Assembly: GCA_032622095.1 (NCBI GenBank)
Contig: CP136068.1
Coordinates: 119,523,509-119,587,508 of the forward strand
DNA length: 64,000 nucleotides
Direction of reading: 5' to 3'
Origin: Siphonodentalium dalli
Lineage: Eukaryota > Mollusca > Scaphopoda > Gadilida > Siphonodentaliidae
Of this stretch, positions 45,394 to 57,890 are shown piece after piece. Position 1 is the stretch's first letter; each line of letters starts with the position of its first letter. Both the position numbers and the translations under genes were made by a program. A model generated the notes under the pieces. It saw only the letters and a list, made by a program, of their open reading frames with translations, did not search any database and was not told the DNA's origin.

Positions 45394-46240
45394 CTAAATT
45401 TGTATATCGCCATGTTACATGATCTAATACTCTCAGACATAAAAGAATGAATATATACTTAGCAATAACTCGCGCGAGTATCAATGCCATACAGTCCGTT
45501 GGTACGAGGTCACCGAGTCATTTCAAACACTAAAAACCCATTCTAAAACCCCTGAACCATATCTGACATAACCCAATTTACCACTCTAAGCTCATTGCTT
45601 TCCTATTCTTAACTTAGACATATACCGTACTACCATTACCATTACTGGTGATCTATCTCTTCCCATCAACATTGTCAGCTGCATTTCGAACATGATACGT
45701 TATTGTTTTATCCTTTAAAAATAGACTCAAAAGACCATCTTTTATCTCACTTATATATCTATTTAATATATAAACCATACAGAATTGCACATTAATGAAA
45801 AGAAGTTGAATGAAGAGCCAGTGAAAATAAATATGTTGGACGCTTTTGCGACACGAATTTTATTCCACATGTACATATCTGAATCTATACAGAAACATAG
45901 GGAAGATATACACCATCATTATCTATAAACATTAATTATTCTTCATGCCTATACACAATTACATAATGCCATTACCTGACGTACCTATACACACCCACCT
46001 CGCGAGAGTAATAATCGGATACATGGAACGACAGTAATATCTGGATTACGGAATGTATATCGTACAACACAATATTATACAAATCAGACAGTCGCTCTCT
46101 CGCTGGGTGGGATGGTCAAAAACTGATTCCCGGAAACGACTCACATAAGCACACACGCTTGATGTCGAATCCGGTCCATGATGTTATATTCTGATATATT
46201 GTAATTTATGTTGTATTGTTCATGGAATAAATACTGTTTA
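45394..46240 (+). other. LINE-1 3' UTR and unassigned sequence
   Basis: Noncoding and AT-rich, lying between the LINE stop codon and the start of an R3 copy. The precise 3' end is uncertain. Confidence 0.4.
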
Positions 46241-46905
46241 AACTAAGTGTAGGTCCCCGCTCGAGATTTGGACCCCTTACAGTCGTGGAATTTCTTCCGG
46301 GTAATCAATGCAATGTTTATTGCGATATCGACTCACAAACATGGCAAAAAATCATGCAATCTGGAATTGGTACCATGGCCCCTAATGTGAAATAGATTAT
46401 TAAGGAACAAAGAAATATATTCCCTGCTTTGTGTGTGGAATGCTATGAGTTATAGTTCCCCGTCAGAACATAACAAAGTTCCCATATTTTAAACGGGTGG
46501 AATATAATCTCTACGTGCGTGGTCAGAGTAGATATTAACGACATGGTCTAATAGTTGTCGACCATTCCTATATGCTATAAGAGAGAGAAATATATTCAGC
46601 ACATGCATGCTTTGGAAACAGACAATCGTACATGTTACTACCATATGTAGGCTTATTTATTATTATATTATTATTATGTTCCTGTCTAAACCTCCCCTTG
46701 TACTATAGATGCAATTTTAAAATAACCACCAAATTATTGTCAACACACAGGGACTATTGTTCTCACAAGGACCAATAAGATCTTAACAGAAACGCAGGGA
46801 TTGCGAATCGAAAATAGATAACGACGCTGGAAAAGCGTGAGGGACAAATACGTCATATAAAAATGGCGGCGCTTCCGGTCGAGATTGGCAGGTCGCTTAT
46901 TGTAC
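46240..46905 (-). repeat. Interspersed repeat family R3, part 1, copy 3
   Basis: Reverse complement of 17005-17640; ends with 'aaaatggcggcgcttccggt'. Confidence 0.9.
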
Positions 46906-47588
46906 GGTTATAACCGAAACGAACTGTCTCATTGATACTTGGTGTCTCATCGATAGTTGGTTTATAGTTTAACTAACGAATATGTCATGTATAAATGAGT
47001 TTCATATGGTTTGCGTATGCTACTGTCATTTGTTTCTCTTTATTTTCGATAGCTCTTATATCATACCCTCTGCTAAACTTTCAATTATTATTTAATGTTA
47101 TCTCTGTTCCTAATATGGCAACTATATTTATCCAGGACAAAATTTCACATACGAGCTCATAGGCAGGATTCGTGTATATGGTAGGAAATATGTTACACTC
47201 CTATCCATAGGGTTCTATAATTATATACATGGTGCACGCATGTACATGCGCATAAGAAAATTACCCCATGTGATAAATTAAATGGCACAGTAATTAATAT
47301 CTCGCAGATATCTGCGTGATATCGCACGCACTACTGTTTATTATATACATAGACTCTTTTAACCTATTAGTTACTTTGGTTTTTATATGCGCGAATACTG
47401 CCTAGCGAGCTCACAACAATGACTTACAGGCCCGCCAAATATAGCACCTTATAATGCCTAAATGAAACAAACCTATTGTTATATATGCACGTACGACCAG
47501 GGTGACTGTGTACATATTTTGTATATTCCTATGAATAATTCCTTCTCAATAAAGAGCACGACTTTCATAATTCACACAATCCAATTCA
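46906..47588. other. Probable LINE-2 5' UTR / unassigned
   Basis: No coding sequence. Contains 'cgaactgtctcattgatac' near its start, which could be an element boundary, but no second copy is in the window. Confidence 0.3.
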
Positions 47589-48704
47589 ATGTCAGCAAGT
47601 AATGTGGTTACTCTGGATGAGGTCAGGGACTCGGACATTTATGATTTCGCCGCAAAATGGGCCGATATAGAAGAAAATAACGCGGATATGTATTTAGAGC
47701 CTAGCATTCTACCCGATAATGATTGTCAGTATTTCTCCCCAACACAGTCCCATGACTACTTAAATAAGAAAACAAAATTTTCTATTTGTAACTTGAATTG
47801 TAGAAGCTTAAATGCAAATTTCGAATCGCTGTGTAACGTACTATGCGACTTGAAATCCACCGATGCATTTGACATAATTGCCCTAACGGAAACGTTTAAA
47901 ATTAATCAATCATCCGAACAACCAAATTCCGGGTTATCATCCTATGGAATTTATATGTCGGTCAGACGACGATGGCAGGGGAGGTGTATGTCTATTCGTT
48001 AAAGACAACATTCCATACAAAATTAGACCTGATCTTACTGAATTCATTCCGCATGTAATCGAATCTGTATTTATAGAAATAAACCCAGGAAAGCATAACT
48101 CCCATATCGTCGGTTGTGTTTACAGGCCGAATACAGCACCAAAAGCTGATATCGATAAATTCATGGTGAAATTTGATGGCATTTTAGACCAAAAAAAATC
48201 ACAAGTCTTACATAGCAGGGGACTTCAACATAGACTTACTTAATTTTAAAACGCATTCCAAAACAAATGAATTTATTAACAACATTTTCACCAGAGGATT
48301 CGTGCCCACGATAACCAAGCCTACTCGAATGACAGACCACTCAGCTACTCTGATCGACAACATTTACACAAACAGTATTCGTAATGAACATAGCGCAGGC
48401 ATAATTACATGTGACGTATACGACCATTTTGGCATATTCTATAGCGAACCGCATAATCAGATACACGCATCTCACACCCTCGACACAGGCCCAAATACCA
48501 CACAAAGATCTTTTAGCGGTGAAAATATCAGTAACTTCAAATCTGTTTTACAAACAAGCAAATTTGAATCTGTACTACAATGTAATTCAATTGATCGAGC
48601 ATTCGATAATTTCCTTGAATTATATGAGAATGCCTACGAATTGGCATTTCCACCCAAGAATCGTAAAATACCCACAAATTTATAAAAACGCGAGCCCTGG
48701 ATGA
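47589..48704 (+). pseudogene. LINE-2 APE endonuclease
   Basis: Starts at ATG 47589. Pieces in three frames: FSICNLNCRSLNANF, DIIALTETF, DDGRGGVCLFV, VGCVYRPN and TRMTDHSATLIDNIYTN. The S-D-H region is degraded to 'YDHFG'. Frameshifts are near 47965, 48230 and 48690. Confidence 0.85.
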
Positions 48705-49310
48705 CAGGAGGTCTGAAAAAAAACAACTATCATAAAGCAAGAATTATACACCAAGAAACATAAATCAGCATCTGGTCGAGCTACAATATATATTTAAATT
48801 ATCGTCAATTATATAATAAACTTCTCAGAAAGAGCAAACTATTATATTACTCACGAATTCTTGATGAAAACAAGAATGATCTGAAGAAAACTTGGACAAT
48901 ACTGAAGAGTGCACTAAAGATGGAAGGGGCACCACTGTTAACCGCCCTAAGGTCATTTTCGATAACGGGACTGAAATCACTTGTCCCAGCCTTAAGGCTG
49001 ACAAATTTAATGCGTACTTCTCGAGCATTGGGCGTAAAACCAGTCAACTTGTTGCGAATGAACACAACGTAGATTTTTCTGATTATCTCCGCAATAGAAT
49101 AGACGACCTTGACATCTTTGATGTTACCCCAACCACAATCCAAGAAATTATTTTAACCTGCTTATGAATGAAAGGTAAATCTAGTAAGGATTTTAAAGGG
49201 ATAACCACTAAACTCATGAAGAAAACAATTGAAACCATAGCTCCGGCATTGAAACATATATTTAACCTCTCATTTGAACAAGGAATTGTCTCAGAAAAGA
49301 TGAAATAGCA
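48705..49310 (+). pseudogene. LINE-2 linker
   Basis: Reads as diverged connector (PSLKADKFNAYFSSIG, DDLDIFDVTPTTIQEI, then KGITTKLMKKTIE after a stop). Confidence 0.65.
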
Positions 49311-50695
49311 AATGTTGTTCCAATACCAAAAAATAACAATGCACACGAAATTTCCAACTATAGACCAATTAGCATCCTACCTACTTTTTCCAAGCTATTA
49401 GAACGAATAATGCAAACACGCCTAATAGATTTCTTAACTGAGCACGATATTTTGTACAAGCACCAATATGGCTTCCGTCCAAACCACTCTACTTTTCATC
49501 CAATCGTACATCTTCTCGACCAAATAGCCCATAACAATGATAAAACAACCAGGGATTCAACAATAGCACTATTCCTATACCTCTATAAAGCATTTGACAC
49601 TATAAATCATGATATATTAATTTCAAAATTATATCACTACGGGATAAGGGGTACTACCCTATATTGGTTCCAAAGCTATCTAGACAACAAACGACAATAT
49701 GTTGAACTACTGGGAATAAATCCAAACGAATGGTCATAACGTGCGGGGTCCCTCAAGGCTCCATACTCGGCCCCATAACTTTTTAAATCTACGCTAACGA
49801 TATGCCAAATGCGACAAGCATGAATATATTGTCTTACGCAGATGATACCACCTTAATGACTAGCGGGGATAACGGTACTAAAATTTAAAGCTATGTGAAC
49901 AATGAACTACGTAATATATACACTTAGTGTTGCTGCAATAAGCTTTCTATAAACTCAGAAACGAGCAATTACACGCTCATGCACCCGGAAAATAACGACA
50001 CCAAATGGAGCACTATGAAAATTCTCTTAAATAACACAGAATTGAAACGTATTGGAAATCGTGAGTACGAAAACTCAACAAAATTATTAGGCATTCACAT
50101 AGATGAAAATCTATCATTTAAGAAACACATATCATCAGTCTGCTCCAAATTAGCACACGCCATATATCATATAAACAAAGTCAAAAACTTTTTCCCAGGT
50201 AGCACCCTTAAAACGTTATATTATTCCCTAATCCAAAGTCACTTGGTATATGGAATCCAGCTATGGGGCCATGTTCCCGAGGTAAAAAGAGTCTTTTTAC
50301 TACATAAAAGAGCAATACGAATTGCGTGTAATAAAAAATACAGGAGCCATACATAACCTTTGTTTCAAAAAGAGAATATCTTGAAAGTATATGACCTTCA
50401 CAAAGTCCATACTACTTTATTCATGCATGACTAGTATTACAACCACCTACCTGAATCCATTTCCCAAATGTTCACTAAACGTATTGCCGGACCGGATACT
50501 AGACAACAGCGCCCATTATTCCTCAAAACCTCGAGAACCTCCATTTCTGAACAGCTACCATATCATGCATTCGCAACCTCATGGAACAACTTAGATAACA
50601 CTATGACTAAAAATCAAAGTAGGCACGTATTCAAAAAACACATCACAGAGAAAACAATAAGCGCATATTCTAACAATATCAAATGCAAGAATTAA
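49311..50695 (+). pseudogene. LINE-2 reverse transcriptase and C-terminus
   Basis: YRPISILPTFSKLLER, KHQYGFRPNHST, LYKAFDTINHDIL (where the usual D-L-x-K-A-F-D has lost its first Asp), GVPQGSILGP in another frame, then YADDTTLMT at 49835-49861 with both catalytic Asp codons. The thumb shows TKLLGIHIDENLSFKKHI and LVYGIQLWG. It ends with FKKHITEKTISAY. At least four frame breaks. Confidence 0.9.
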
Positions 50696-51089
50696 GGATG
50701 CCCAGACTGCCCCCAGAACGTACCCGTTAAGTATACATATAACACGTTCAACGTCAACCAATACGAATCAGTAGTCCCTGTAACCTCATCCGCCAAACAT
50801 ACTACCCGATCATCTGCATTTGAACAATATACATGATATTGAACATCCCTCGGGTAGTATCCATTTTCACACACTCTTGAACTAAGCCCTAAACTCATAC
50901 ATTACATATACACAATATGTGCACGGCTCACCCGAGGCCATCTTACTATACGTTATTACTTTCTATAGTTACCATACTGGGGATGGCAGGAATATGCCAT
51001 CCCCCACAATATACGACAGAATTATTCATTATTTTCATCATTATTATGTAATGTGTATTGGAAATAAAATATCCTATCCTATCCTAAAT

Positions 51090-54000
51090 TACCTGTTCAA
51101 CATCAGTTTCGCCAGTGAACGCAAGCCCGGAGTTTTTATGATATTTTGGTATTCAAGCAGGACTATTTTGTTTTAACCATTTAAGTAGTCAGTTTTGTCG
51201 TTTTCGGTGATGTACCACTCAGGCGAGCCACTAGCTTCCTGCTTCATTTTGAGAAATCTGTTGACGTAGCCAGTGGATATGCCATCATTTTTATTGCGTT
51301 GGTCCTATTGTTCAACTCTGTCAAAGTGCCAAACCTCGTTTATTCGTTTCATGACATGTTTTTTTTCAACATCTTTCTTGACCTCATCCATTATCCATAC
51401 TCCTGTGAATGCTCGTTGTTCCTCACTGTAATCACACACGTTTTGGTCATTGTTCTCGGAACATGTACTACACAGTGAGAATATTAATGTTCCATTGATC
51501 TCTGAGGGAAGAACTGGCATGTAGAGCCCCCCTCGGTGGGAAAAGTTTACATTTGATCAATTCTTCATCTTCTGCAATATCTTCGAAATCCTCTATTAGT
51601 GTCGGATGTCGCAGAACTGCCTTGCCAGTTTTATTTATATTAGGATAGAGTGAAGTCACGTCATAATAATTTATTTTTCACATTGAGATGCTTCTTTGTA
51701 CAAGTCGTATGCCTCAGTCCTTCCTCCATGGAATGTTTCCCTTGGTTACAGTGGTGTCACAATTTCAATGCTTTCTATGTATGCTTTCGTGTCTTCATTA
51801 TTGGATATTTCATCCTTAAAATCACATTCACATTTGCATATATATGTATATTCTTCGTCTTCTATGTATTATTGTTTTGTGAGTGTCACCTCGTAGAGAT
51901 CCGCCATGTATATTTTATAAACTGGAATCACAGTCGTTCTGGAATACCATTTTATACAGCTATGCCAGAAACATCCATGAAATTCTAGCACAAATCTCTC
52001 TCCATGTTTCGTCTCATAGTATCCATCCACCGCACACGAACCAACCTTCTGCTCCCCTCCATTACTATCATGTAGTAGTGGTGGCCTTCTGACATTTGGA
52101 TATATTTGATCCATTGCATAGCCATTACAAAATGTTTTTTCCATCGGGCAATATGCATTGTCCTATATACCAAATGACATGCTGATGCAATAGTAATACA
52201 TGATTCGAATCGATCAATGCCGATATCCCCGGTATTTGATTGTGTCATACTCATAAACATTGTTCTGAATTTCAAACAACAGCGACGCAATATCTCCACA
52301 TCAGATCTGCAATAGATCAGCAATTCATCTTGCAAATTGAATGTGTCCATCTTGTGTTTATCATACCATTTAAAGAAACATGTCCTATCGCTTTATTTCA
52401 TGGCACACGTATTATAGTATTTCATGTATGGGAGGTTATTGAGTACAATATCGTGGGTCTCCTTCTTGTTGTACAGATGAGGAAAATACCCCTTTCTCAA
52501 CTCTTTAATACCAAACGTGTTGGTAGATTAGCTGACTGTATAAAGTTAATCGAGTCAATCATCCGGATTTTGCAAGCTGGAACCTCCACAGACATTCTTT
52601 GAACCACTGGGTATGACTTTCGGTAGCGCTGTTTACTGGTAGAGATAGTTAAGTATTGAAAATGAATCATATCCCTTGAAGTTATGACACAGTACGGTTG
52701 CACCATTTGCAGAAATCACTGGTAGTGGTAGCTCCTTCAAATACCATCTCATTTTTACCACAATTGTCACACATGATGTCTGGTTTTATATTCACATTGA
52801 CACATTTGCAACAAACCATATGTGCTATGCATAAATTGGATCAGTGTTCGTAGGTTCCACATCGTAGCTTATAACAGTTCACACATTTGGCAGTTATGTT
52901 TGGCATATATCCATCTTCACATTGCACCACGTCATCCTGCGTGCACTCCAAGTCGAAGAAAATGTATAACCGAATCTCAATCAATGTATCTACATCTATG
53001 CCAGTTTCTGGTGATTCACCGTGATTGTCCACTCGATCGTTGCACCGGTGTCATGTAGCACTGGTGATTAACATCAAATAATATTTACAACTCTTGCAGC
53101 ATACCTCATCGCACACGTGTTTATTTCGTTTGCATATTCGTGTTGACAGTTTGATCACACTGTTTGCATTTGTAGTATGTTTGACAAGTGGTTTTGCCTC
53201 CCTTAGCTGTTGTCTTACGAAGAGCAATGCATCCTTCACCATTAAAATAGCGATGGCAGTCACTGCAATATATCCAACCACTATCTGACTCTTCATGAAA
53301 TTTGTTGCACCCTGTACTTAATTATATTATTGTACTTGTGTTGTTCTTTGTTACTGTAAACTTCTGGCAGATGTGGCAATAGTAATTACGACATAGAAAT
53401 GCTGGCATGCTGGTTATTCTGTCCGTCATGTGGGTATATATAATGTCTCTGGTCCAGTGAATATGATGCTAATGAAATGTTCCTTTGATACGACGTTAAT
53501 CTGATAACCATCCAATACAGCCTGAAACTTTTCTATTTTTTCTAGCCCACACTTATCAAACTCAACTGCCGCCCGCTGGTGCAATGCAATTGAGTTTGTG
53601 GTTCATATCCTTTTCTGATACTTTCCCATTCCTCGTGTCCATCCAATTTGGCAATTGCTGTCACCATAGCCCTTGCACAACAGAGATTGTCTCTATTCTT
53701 GATCTGGATAAAAGATTTTTGTCCTTAATCATCTTTTCCAAATCCACATACAAACATTTTTTACGGGTACCACCATTAGGTGCTTTCACGTGAATTATAT
53801 CAATTTCCAGTTCACTGTCCAAGACGAAATGCTCATATGACTGCAAGACGCGCTCGATTTATGACAAGAACCTGTCAGTTGTCATGTTCCCCTTCCCCGT
53901 GAATGGTAAAGTTATAGGGAAGTCTAAATCTGGACATTGTACTATCAGACGAATCAAGTCACGATTTTCTGCAAACTTGGTCACATCTTGTTTTATTTAA

Positions 54001-54490
54001 GTGAATATTCGCTTGAGTGTCTTCCGAATTTCCACCTGTCCTATGACCTCAATGTCCTCAATTTTAACAACATACTGTTTACTGGTGGTTTCGAATTTAG
54101 GAATTTTAGTCTCATGTTTTTTTCGAGAGTGTAGAACGATCTTGGATCCTCTTCGCTCACAATAGCACGTTTAGGCGGCGGCCCTTCAATTGTTTCTGTT
54201 TCTGTAGCCTTTCTTTTTCCTCCGCCAGATTGATTGCTCTGGTGTCGGAGAAGGTTGACAGGTCTACTGAACACTTTCCCACATTCTTTGCCTTGGTGTT
54301 GAGCACTGTCTCCGTGTCGTTCCTTATGGCGTTTTAGATTGTTTCTTCTCCCGAATGTTTTGTGACAAATATCACAATCCCTATGTCCAGAAGTACGGCG
54401 ATGTTGTAGCAATGAACTTAGCTTCGTAAAACGAGCCCTTCATTTCTGACACTTGTGCATCCCAGAAGTAGATTCTTCACGCTGATCCAT
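51090..54490 (-). pseudogene. Second Polinton-type DNA polymerase B, many frameshifts, cut by LINE-2
   Basis: ATG at 54490. The N-terminus has C2H2 fingers: finger 1 lost a Cys to TGA at 54442-54440; finger 2 is CDICHKTFGRRNNLKRH. Then a basic linker (GGGKRKATE), the conserved YEHFVLDSELEIDIIHV (53840-53780), Exo I FFDLECTQDD (about 52960), a region reading IDSINFI (about 52560), Exo III YCRSDVEILRR (about 52310), HGERFVLEFHGCFWHS (about 51990), palm motif A TSLYPN (51656), the C-rich insert FSLCSTC (51480), YVNRFLKMKQEASG (51250) and motif B start PGLRSLAKLMLN (51100). Motif C is missing because LINE-2 begins there. It differs clearly from the PolB at 1-2308, so two Polinton lineages are present. 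Confidence 0.88.
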
Positions 54491-54714
54491 AACTAAATAA
54501 TCTGCCAGAAAAAAGTTAACACATTTATAAGTAAATCAACTTTGTCAGCTAAATAATGATGCACACTGATTGGTCAGTTTATTTGCATATATCTATTTAA
54601 GACGATGCACAAACTGAAATAAGTCATAATCGTATTGGCATTTGAGTAGGTATGCCTGGTAATGTAATGTCAGTTGTACAGAGTGTGATACAGCGTTTTG
54701 CAGTACGTACAACA

Positions 54715-54998
54715 TGAAGCGACACTGTGAAAATATACACATGTAACGACAGCCTGAAGCACGAGCACTTCAAAAAGAAATTGATGATGACTTTCAGTTC
54801 AATCACCCATTTACTATGATTGTCTCTGGTCCGACTATGTCAGGAAAATCATATTTCGTCAACATATTGGATAAGAATACTAGCAAGATCAATCCACCAG
54901 CTCAAAGAACTATTTTGTTATACAAAATATGGCAAAAGCTGCACGACGTTATTAGACTCAATGTGACACCCAATGTTGAGTGTTACATTGAATGTTGA
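54715..54998 (+). pseudogene. Polinton packaging ATPase, N-terminal fragment
   Basis: In-frame from a TAA near 54750: ALQKEIDDDFQFNHPF, then MIVSGPTMSGKSYF with a complete Walker A (GPTMSGKS, 54825-54848), then TILLYKIWQKLHD. This is the FtsK/HerA-type genome-packaging ATPase of Polintons and adintoviruses. It ends in a 19-bp tandem repeat; Walker B is absent. It is transcribed away from PolB, as expected for divergent element genes. Confidence 0.8.
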
Positions 54999-55026
54999 GT
55001 GTTACATTGAATGTTGAGTGTTACAT
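54973..55026. repeat. 19-bp tandem repeat, ~2.8 copies
   Basis: 'aatgttgagtgttacattg' twice and a partial third. It sits exactly where the ATPase frame breaks, so probably a replication-slippage scar. Confidence 0.95.
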
Positions 55027-55369
55027 ACGCGACATATATATCCAACAAAAAGTGCCCACTTCATACAAAAGTTTGAGGATGCTACATAAAAACCTTAGTT
55101 ATTTACTCGTTGACCTGAAGCCATCAACGATCGATGATGAGAGATTGAAAACAAATTTGTTTAAGTCACGAGATACGAATATGTCTATAAATTATAACGA
55201 TTCTGCAACTAAACTCCATAACAATACTGACAGTCAGGAGGGACAGACCAAACAGTTAAGCGAGGAACCCAACGATACAAATATAGCGAACTCCTGTCAT
55301 GACTGTGGCGCATTGTACGAAAATGTGCATGATCTTCAGAGGCATGCCCCTAAATGCACGAGATGTTAA
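55027..55369 (+). pseudogene. Fragment of a second Polinton gene with a C2H2-like finger
   Basis: The frame reads SYLLVDLKPSTIDDERLKTN, an acidic/Asn-rich stretch, then CHDCGALYENVHDLQRHAPKC near the end (C-x2-C-x11-H-x3-C). I recall similar fingers in Polinton proteins next to the ATPase but cannot name it. Truncated at 55369. Confidence 0.5.
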
Positions 55370-56751
55370 AGAAAAGGAAACTAGACATTGATGAGCGTGG
55401 GGAGGTGAGAGCAGTTCATCTTTGAAGTACCCTTTCCCACATATAGCAATCAATGTGGTTATTTACTACAACGAATATTTGTTAAGAATATATGGCCTTA
55501 TACGGGAAAAAGCATCTTACTGCAGTTATATCATGAATCAGAATAGGACATGATGGTTGACACTAGTGCTTCAGTTTATGCTCATTTCTGTGTGAGAATC
55601 GGATATCATTTGCCCTGCATATAGCGCTAAATACACAAACAATTGTTAAATTCATTTGGCCTTATATGGAAATAAAGGCATACTATCTTCAGTTAGATCA
55701 TGATAGAGTAGTCTATTTTGAATTAGACTAGGACATACGGAAAAATCCAGTCTATCTACAGTTAGATCACAATATAATAGTCTAGTGTGAATAGCGATCG
55801 ATCATCAGAGGTATCCTTAGTGATTCACTTTCTGCGTGAGAGACGGGTACCGGGTACCCTTTTCCCGCACATTTATTACAACCAACAATTGGTAAATTGA
55901 TATGGCCTTATACGGAAAAGGCAGCCTAATTGCAGTCAGATCATGATAGCGTGGTCTATTTTGAATCAGAATAGGACAGGAGGGGTGATCCTAGCGTTTC
56001 AGTTTGTTCGCATGGTTGACACTTGTTTTTTAGTGTGTGCTCATTTCTGTGTGAGAATCGGGTACCATTTTCCCGCATATAGCGATAAATGCGGTTACTT
56101 ATTACAACAGTTATTTTTTAAACTTGTATTGCCTTATACGAATAAAGGCAGCCTACTTGCAGTTAGATCACGATAGCGTAGTCTATTTTGAATCGGAAAA
56201 CGACGTGAGGGTTGACACTAGTGCTTCAATTTCTGCGCATTAGAGTCCGGTACCCATTTCCAGCATATGGTGATAAATGAGGTTACTTATTACAACAAAC
56301 AATTGTTAAATGTATATGTTCTTATGAGCAAAAAGGCTGTCTATTTGCAGCCAGATCATAGAGTCATATACTATGAATCACATTAGTTAATGAGAGGTGT
56401 CCCTGGTGTTTCAGTTGAGCGCATCTCTTTTTGAGACTCAGGTACCCTTTTCTTGCACGTAGCGATATAATCACGTAAGTGATTAATTTGATATGGCATC
56501 AAAAGCATAAAGGCTACCTCACTGCAGTTGGATCATAATAGAGTAGTCTATTTTTAATAAAAATAGTACAGGAGGGGTGACCCTAGCGCCTCAGTTTGTG
56601 CGCATTTCTGTGTGAGAGATCGATGACCTTTTCCTGCATACAGCGATAAATGTGGTTACTTATTAGAGCAAACAATTGTTAAATTTATATGGCTTTATAC
56701 GGAAAATGCAGTCTATTTGCAGTTAGATCATGATAGAGCGGTCTATTGTTA

Positions 56752-56892
56752 GGGAGTGATAAATTATATTCACTTGCTTTCCGCGCTCGAGAGTAGAGTA
56801 TATCACTCCCAAAACAAGACGCACACGTCTTAATTATGAAGACACCCATTGAGATGATCTATCCAATACTTAAATCTTGTTAGCGAAGTCTA
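56752..56892. mobile_element. Small hairpin element, copy 1
   Basis: 'gggagtgata ... tatcactccc' inverted ends 59 bp apart, followed by ~80 bp ('cttaattatgaagacacc', 'atgatctatccaatactta') shared with copy 2 at 62664. Confidence 0.75.
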
Positions 56893-57374
56893 TTTTTAAT
56901 CAAATTATGACACGAGGGTTGACATTGGCGCTCCAGTTTGTGCGCATATCTGTGTGAGAATCGGGTACTCTTTTCCCGCACATCACGAAAGTGGTTAATT
57001 TGGTATTGCATTGCAAGCATAAAGGCTAGCTAACTGCAGTTGCATGCTGATAGAGTAGTCTATTTTTAATCAGAATATGCCATGAGGGTTGACACTAGTG
57101 CTTCAGTTTGTGCGCATCTCTGTGAGAATCGGGTTCCATTCCCCTGCATATATCGATAAATGCGGCTACTTATCACAACAAACAATTGTTAAATTTATGT
57201 GGGCTTATACGGAAAAGGGCAGTCCATTCGTACTTAGATCATGATAGAGTAGTCTATTGCGATTCACATTATGCCATGAGAGGTGTCCTAAGTGCTTCAG
57301 TTTGTGTGCATTTTTGTTAGAATCGGTTGCCATTCTCCCGCATGCGGTTACTTACTACAAAGAATAAATGTTAA

Positions 57375-57730
57375 GATTGTATATTTACATACTAAGTGTT
57401 GTCATCACTAAATCCAGCATTCTGATTGGTCGGCGCCCACGTGGCTAGTTGCAGTTATTTCTCCGTGAATGCGCAGCGCCTTATAACACCAAGCTCATAA
57501 CACCATCGATACGTCATTGGGTTTGGAAAGACGAACGCGTAATGTTTTCGGCGCATTTGGAATCGCACAGGATTGACTTAATACATCATCGGGATTCAAT
57601 ATGAAGAGAAATTGTTCCTATTAACTTTTGCCAAGAGTGCTACTGGGTATTTTGGGCTGTTTTTGTCACGATACACTTTTCGATTTAAATACATCTACAA
57701 AAGTGGCTTTTTCGCTAAATATATATAAAT
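57375..57730. promoter_or_regulatory. Promoter-like non-satellite island
   Basis: Non-repeat sequence inside the satellite. It contains an inverted CCAAT box (gattggtcgg, 57431) and a CACGTG E-box (cccacgtggc, about 57446), followed by 'cagcgccttataacacc'. No convincing ORF follows. It may be the unique part of an inserted element ending in the hairpin 57731-57890. Confidence 0.35.
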
Positions 57731-57890
57731 ATAAGGATTAACTGTCGTATGGACTATTTTATGGAGATGTAACCGTGAGGTAAGTGGTCATAACTTGTCT
57801 GTAAAACCCTTCGGGTTTTACACAAGTTATGTCCACTTACCTCACGGTTACATCTGCATAAAAGCAGTCAACATGACAGTTAATCCTTAT
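57731..57890. repeat. 160-bp hairpin with 'cccttcggg' loop
   Basis: 'ataaggattaactgtc' and 'gacagttaatccttat' are the ends; inner arms 'gatgtaaccgtgaggtaagt' / 'acttacctcacggttacatc'. The tip 'aaaacccttcgggtttt' would form a stable UUCG-type tetraloop in RNA. Confidence 0.93.

Larger units (their letters stand above)
40940..46240 (+). mobile_element. Decayed non-LTR retrotransposon LINE-1 of this window (APE endonuclease + RT)
   Basis: One element spread over several frames: a hydrophobic leader, a 2A-like motif, APE endonuclease, RT and a C-terminal CCHC-like domain, all on the plus strand in the expected order. It is broken by stops and frameshifts, and interrupted by ~720 bp of foreign DNA at about 42790-43510. 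3' end near the 'ggaataaatactg' at 46225. The clade looks CR1/L2-like because of the 2A motif, but I cannot settle it. Confidence 0.85.
47589..51086 (+). mobile_element. Decayed non-LTR retrotransposon LINE-2 of this window, with (atcct)n tail
   Basis: A second LINE, not the same family as LINE-1. Endonuclease and RT in order, several frameshifts, and an intact YADD. The 3' end is 'ggaaataaaatatcctatcctatcc', a short (ATCCT) repeat, as CR1/L2-type LINEs often have. Beyond 51086 the PolB remnant starts abruptly. Confidence 0.88.
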
